Assembly (NCBI GenBank): GCA_001564255.1
Contig: LKNC01000084.1
Span: 1-9,537, forward strand
Direction: 5' to 3'
Source of the DNA: Natrialbaceae archaeon Tc-Br11_E2g1
GTDB lineage: Archaea; Halobacteriota; Halobacteria; Halobacteriales; Natrialbaceae
DNA: 9,537 nucleotides
The notes beneath the pieces are model-generated. The model was not told where the DNA came from. It did no database searches and saw only the letters and a list, made by a program, of their open reading frames with translations. Positions 6,407 through 9,537 of the stretch are shown here, in pieces (position 1 is the first letter of the stretch; each line of letters starts with the position of its first letter). Position numbers and translations under genes: made by a program.

Positions 6407-7378
6407 TCACGCCACCCGATCTGTCTCGGGGAAGATACCCCCGGGGAGGTACGCCGAGACGGTCCAGTTGGGGACGTTGACGGCCTGATTGATCTTCAGG
6501 TCGACGGCCGCCGAACACAGGAGATACCCCTGTTCGCGCGTGAGCCCACGCTCGTGGTGGAGGTACTCGATCATCCCCAGGATCGCCGTCCGTGTCGCCC
6601 CGTAGAGGTCGTCGCCGACACCCGTCGTCCCGACCGCTCGCCCGTCCAGGCCGGCGGGGGCGAAGGGGCCGGCGGTCTCGAACCGGGGGAACTCGAGGTC
6701 GCGGTCGTTCCGAACGGTGAGCCGACACGTGACCGCCATCGGCGCTTCGATCCCCGAGACACAGACCTCGCCGTCGCCCTGGGCGGCGTGACAGTCGCCG
6801 ATACTGAACAGGGCGTCCTCGACGGCGATCGGGAGGAAAAGCGTCGATCCGGCGGTGAGGTGTTTGATATCGAGGTTACCGCCGACCGAACGCGGGGGGT
6901 TCGTGTCGTGGTCGCCGTCCTCGGCGGGGGCGACGCCGACGATACCGGGGAACGGGTCCAGAGGGACCTCGATCCCGTCGACGAAGTGGCCGACGTCGCC
7001 CTCGAGGTCCCAGACGTGGAGGGCGGGGTCGGGGAACGCCTCGGGGAGCACTCCGAGCCCCAGCTCCCCCGGGAGGACGACGGTGTACCCCCAGCCCCGG
7101 TGGTCGAGTTCGAGGACGTCGACCTGGAGGACGTCGCCGGGGCGGGCCCCCTCGACCGCGACGGGGCCGGTCAACGGGTGGACGGGATCGATCTCGAGGC
7201 CGGCGACGTCGGCGGCCGTCGAGTCGGGCGTCAGTTGCCCGTCGGTGGCGTCACGACAGGAAACGCGAACGACGTCGCCCGAGGCGACGGTGCGGACGGG
7301 CTCGAGGGCGTTGTTCCACGCGCTGTGTGTGTGCTCGTCGGATATCCTGTGGTCTACCGCGTCGTACTCGCCGGGCAT
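6407..7378 (-). CDS. Acetamidase/formamidase family protein
   Basis: A 323-residue cytoplasmic member of the FmdA/AmdA family, whose characterised members hydrolyse short aliphatic amides such as formamide or acetamide to ammonia and the acid. Family landmarks are the N-terminal AWNNALEPVRTVASGDVV (20-37), PLTGPVAVEGARPGDVL (68-84), GGNLDIKHL (166-174), the conserved GDCHAAQGDGEV (194-205) and the C-terminal CSAAVDLKINQAVNVPNW (288-305). Length agrees with the family's compact (about 300-residue) group. The ATG at 7378 is supported by a TTTATTA box 28 bp upstream, which indicates a leaderless mRNA. Its neighbours are two HTH_10 regulators, one directly upstream, either of which could control amide use. 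The true substrate cannot be decided from sequence. Confidence 0.9.
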   Translation of the reverse strand: MPGEYDAVDHRISDEHTHSAWNNALEPVRTVASGDVVRVSCRDATDGQLTPDSTAADVAGLEIDPVHPLTGPVAVEGARPGDVLQVDVLELDHRGWGYTVVLPGELGLGVLPEAFPDPALHVWDLEGDVGHFVDGIEVPLDPFPGIVGVAPAEDGDHDTNPPRSVGGNLDIKHLTAGSTLFLPIAVEDALFSIGDCHAAQGDGEVCVSGIEAPMAVTCRLTVRNDRDLEFPRFETAGPFAPAGLDGRAVGTTGVGDDLYGATRTAILGMIEYLHHERGLTREQGYLLCSAAVDLKINQAVNVPNWTVSAYLPGGIFPETDRVA

Positions 7379-7402
7379 TCGACCGGGCTACACCGTCTCT
7401 GG

Positions 7403-7409
7403 TAATAAA
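7403..7409 (-). promoter_or_regulatory. TATA box of the acetamidase gene
   Basis: TTTATTA on the - strand is centred 28 bp before the ATG at 7378, so transcription would begin at or next to the start codon, the typical leaderless arrangement in haloarchaea. It lies within the 45-bp gap after the HTH_10 gene stop (7424) and is a strong AT-rich island in GC-rich surroundings, so the acetamidase gene probably has its own promoter. Confidence 0.65.
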
Positions 7410-7423
7410 CGCCCTGGCGAAGC

Positions 7424-8161
7424 TTACATCCCGGCCGAAAGCGTCTCGAGGTCGCCATCGCCCTCGAGGAACGTCGTCGCGAGTTCGGCCTCGGCCCGGC
7501 GAAGACGATAGGAGAGCGTCGAGCGTGGGATCTCGAGGTCCTCGGCGAGTTCCGAGAGCGCTACCTGCCGTGGGGTCTCGTAGTAGCCGGCGTCGACGGC
7601 CGCCCGGAGGGCTTCGCGTTGCTCCCGCGGGAGTGCCCCCTCGAGGTCCGGGTCCGGATCCACGTCCGCCAGCCGGAGCATCTCCATGCCGGCACAGTCA
7701 CCGACATCCTCAGCCAACGCGTCGAAGAAGTCGCCGATCGGCGTACCGTTTCCGAGGACGATCCGCCACCGATAGCGCCGTCTCTCCCGGAAGGTCTCGA
7801 AGAGAAGTCCCTCGCCGAGGTACTCGAGGGCGAGGTGGGGGACGGAGGTACAGACGTCGGTGCGGTCCCAGTGGGTGTAGACCACGAGCGTCTCCGCCCC
7901 ACGGTCGAGCACCTGCGTCTCGCAGTCGGCCCCACAGTCGTCCTTGAGGAGACAGTCCGCACAGTAAGTGGCCTCGCGGTAGGCGGCCTCCAGGGCCTCG
8001 AGGCCCGCCGACGACCCCTCGGCGTGGTCGACCCGCCAGAGGCTCTCGGCAGTGACGTGACAGGAGAGCGAACGGACCGTCGTGTCGGGATGGGCCTCCA
8101 GGGCGTCGGCAACGGGGTTCGCCCCGGGATCGTACTCGAGGGCGAAGACGAGTTCGCGCAT
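7424..8161 (-). CDS. HTH_10 transcription regulator with a four-Cys cluster
   Basis: A 245-residue soluble regulator of the haloarchaeal bacterio-opsin-activator/HTH_10 type. The N-terminal part (MRELVFALEYDPGANPVADAL) starts a BAT-like sensor domain of about 165 residues. Residues 175-231 form the HTH_10 domain (LPREQREALRAAVDAGYYETPR, then ALSELAEDLEIPRSTLSYRL as the helix-turn-helix). Between them YCADCLLKDDCGADC places C67, C70, C76 and C80 (CxxC-x5-CxxxC), with C34, H35, H98 and C104 also present; metal or redox sensing is therefore possible but inferred. The frame stays open to 8293, but the internal ATG at 8161 is chosen because family-like sequence begins there and the longer form would overlap the divergent deaminase gene. 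It sits upstream of the acetamidase gene and may regulate it. Confidence 0.87.
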   Translation of the reverse strand: MRELVFALEYDPGANPVADALEAHPDTTVRSLSCHVTAESLWRVDHAEGSSAGLEALEAAYREATYCADCLLKDDCGADCETQVLDRGAETLVVYTHWDRTDVCTSVPHLALEYLGEGLLFETFRERRRYRWRIVLGNGTPIGDFFDALAEDVGDCAGMEMLRLADVDPDPDLEGALPREQREALRAAVDAGYYETPRQVALSELAEDLEIPRSTLSYRLRRAEAELATTFLEGDGDLETLSAGM

Positions 8162-8273
8162 TGGCGAACGCAGGTGCTCACGGGCCAAAGGGCTCTCGCC
8201 CCGGGCATCGACGCGGTCGGTCCGAGCCGTGACGAGACGGTGGATTGACGCCACTGGAGGGGGAAGACGGCCC
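8162..8273. promoter_or_regulatory. Divergent intergenic region, HTH_10 regulator and deaminase
   Basis: These 112 bp must hold both divergent promoters. For the regulator, CCTTTGG on the - strand (about 8185-8191) is centred near 27 bp before its ATG but is a weak TATA match. For the deaminase, GGAGGGGG (8256-8263) is a Shine-Dalgarno-like purine run about 10-13 nt before the ATG at 8274. I see no clear TATA box for the deaminase. Confidence 0.35.
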
Positions 8274-9537
8274 ATGACCACGCTTGCGATCACCGGCGGT
8301 CACGTACTGACGCCGGAACTGGACGTCGAGCGGGCGGACGTGTTGATCGACCAGGAACGCGGCGAGATCATAGAGATCGGCGCGGACCTCGGGGGCGAGG
8401 AGCGCCTCGACGCGACCGACTCGCTGGTCACGCCCGGATTCGTCAACGGCCACTGCCACGTCGCGATGACGCTTCTCCGGGGGTACGCCGACGACAAGCC
8501 CCTCGACGCCTGGCTCCGGGAGGACATCTGGCCCGTCGAGGCCGCCCTCGGGGCCGAGGACGTCCGGGCGGGGACCGAACTCGGCGTCCTCGAGATGATC
8601 AAAGGCGGCGTGACCTCGTTTGCGGACATGTACTTTTTCGTCCCGACGATCGCCGACGTCGTCGAGGAGATGGGCGTGCGCGCCCGTCTCGGCCACGGCG
8701 TCATCTCCGTGGGCAAAGACCACGAGGCCGCCCGCGAGGACGCGAAGACGGGACTGGAGGTCGCCAACGCGCTGAAAGCTCGAGAGAGCGGCCGCGTACA
8801 GCCCGCTTTCATGCCCCACTCGCTGACGACCGTCAGCGCCGAGATCTACGAGGAGTTCGTTCCCAAAGCGCGCGAACTCGAGGTGCCGATCCACTTTCAC
8901 GCAAACGAGACCGAAGGCGAGGTGACGCCGATCTTCGAGGAACGGGGCGTCCGGCCGCTGGCCTACGCCGCCGAGAAAGGGTTACTCGAGCCCGAGGACT
9001 TCCTCGCCCACGGCGTTCACCTCGACGAAAGCGAGATCGGCCTGCTCGCCGAGAGCGGCGCGAGCGTGATCCACTGCCCGGCCTCGAACATGAAACTGGC
9101 AAGCGGGATGGCTCCGGTTCAACGGATGCTCGAGGAAGGCGTCACCGTCGGGATCGGCACCGACGGCGCGGCCTCGAACAACGACCTCTCGATGCTAGAC
9201 GAGGGACGGGACGCCGCTATGCTCGGCAAACTCGCCGCCGAGGACGCCAGTGCGGTGCCCGCCGAGGCCGTCGTCGAGATGCTGACCCGCGCCAGTGCGG
9301 AGGCGATCGGCCTCGAGACGGGCGTCCTCGAGGAAGGCGCGCCCGCCGACATCGCGGTGGTCGGCCTCGGGAAACCCCACCTGACGCCGGCTCACGACCT
9401 GGTGAGTCACCTCGCTTACGCCGCGGCGGCAGCCGACGTCCGGCACACGGTCTGTGACGGGCAGGTACTCATGTGTGACCGTGAGGTGCAGGTCGTAGAC
9501 GAGCGGGCAGTCCGGGAGCGAGCGGCCGACCGCGCAC
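8274..9537 (+). CDS. mtaD: MTA/SAH/5'-deoxyadenosine deaminase family amidohydrolase (3' partial)
   Basis: A metal-dependent amidohydrolase of the MtaD/DadD group, expected to deaminate 5'-methylthioadenosine, S-adenosylhomocysteine and/or 5'-deoxyadenosine to inosine analogues, recycling the by-products of SAM chemistry. Visible are GFVNGHCHVAMTLLRG (55-70) with metal ligands H60 and H62, HFHANETEGEV (207-217) with H209 and proton-transfer E212, AHGVHL (245-250) with H246, HCPASNMKLASG (267-278), and GIGTDGAASNNDLSMLDE (293-310) with D297. The ATG at 8274 is preceded by a GGAGG-rich run. The frame has 421 codons and is still open at the window edge; relatives are about 430 residues, so little is missing. 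Which adenosine derivative is preferred cannot be told from sequence, and other amidohydrolases of this fold (guanine or chlorohydrolase-like) are less likely. Confidence 0.92.
   Translation, partial: MTTLAITGGHVLTPELDVERADVLIDQERGEIIEIGADLGGEERLDATDSLVTPGFVNGHCHVAMTLLRGYADDKPLDAWLREDIWPVEAALGAEDVRAGTELGVLEMIKGGVTSFADMYFFVPTIADVVEEMGVRARLGHGVISVGKDHEAAREDAKTGLEVANALKARESGRVQPAFMPHSLTTVSAEIYEEFVPKARELEVPIHFHANETEGEVTPIFEERGVRPLAYAAEKGLLEPEDFLAHGVHLDESEIGLLAESGASVIHCPASNMKLASGMAPVQRMLEEGVTVGIGTDGAASNNDLSMLDEGRDAAMLGKLAAEDASAVPAEAVVEMLTRASAEAIGLETGVLEEGAPADIAVVGLGKPHLTPAHDLVSHLAYAAAAADVRHTVCDGQVLMCDREVQVVDERAVRERAADRA

Noticed and set aside
8162..8293. 44-residue N-terminal extension of the HTH_10 regulator
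   Set aside because: It would overlap the start of the divergent deaminase gene and lacks family-like sequence; the ATG at 8161 begins the recognisable domain.

Overview
The window looks like a chromosomal segment of a haloarchaeon (class Halobacteria). It is very GC-rich, every protein is rich in Asp and Glu, and several genes have TATA-like boxes about 25-30 bp upstream of start codons with almost no leader. The gene families also fit: a LysW-type arginine pathway, HTH_10/bacterio-opsin-activator regulators and a stand-alone HalOD1 protein. No rRNA, tRNA, CRISPR array or intact mobile element was seen.

Left part (1-2137, + strand): the end of an arginine-biosynthesis cluster. A truncated ORF tail, probably the argD end, overlaps lysK by ATGA. 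lysK encodes the [LysW]-ornithine/lysine hydrolase that frees ornithine from its carrier protein, and argF (ornithine carbamoyltransferase) follows 31 bp later to convert ornithine to citrulline. The truncated tail carries a second copy of the LysK N-terminal motif, which is odd. argF has a TATA box that fits a GTG start at 1229 better than the ATG at 1202.

Middle (2138-7378, - strand): after a convergent intergenic region with tandem GAA-loop hairpins come, in their transcription order from right to left, an acetamidase/formamidase-family protein (7378-6407), a PAS plus HTH_10 regulator (6297-5170), a HalOD1 protein (5124-4789) and a P1B-type Zn/Cd/Pb exporting ATPase (4624-2312). Each has its own upstream gap with candidate promoter or operator structure, so these are probably separate transcription units rather than one operon. 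The most structured gap is the 164-bp zntA upstream region. It holds a perfect dyad next to the start codon, three copies of a 9-bp motif, and a potential 10-bp stem that would lie at the 5' end of a long leader.

Right part (7424-9537): a second HTH_10 regulator (8161-7424, - strand) with a four-cysteine cluster lies directly upstream of the acetamidase gene. It is divergent from an amidohydrolase of the MTA/SAH/5'-deoxyadenosine deaminase family (8274 onward, + strand), which runs off the window near its C-terminus.

I see no convincing wholly new multi-gene system. The observations most worth checking are the chimeric-looking argD/lysK junction, a 16-codon leader ORF joined by ATGA to the PAS/HTH_10 gene, the layered zntA control region, the tandem-hairpin element at 2243-2287, the His/Cys insert in ZntA and the cysteine cluster in the HTH_10 regulator.
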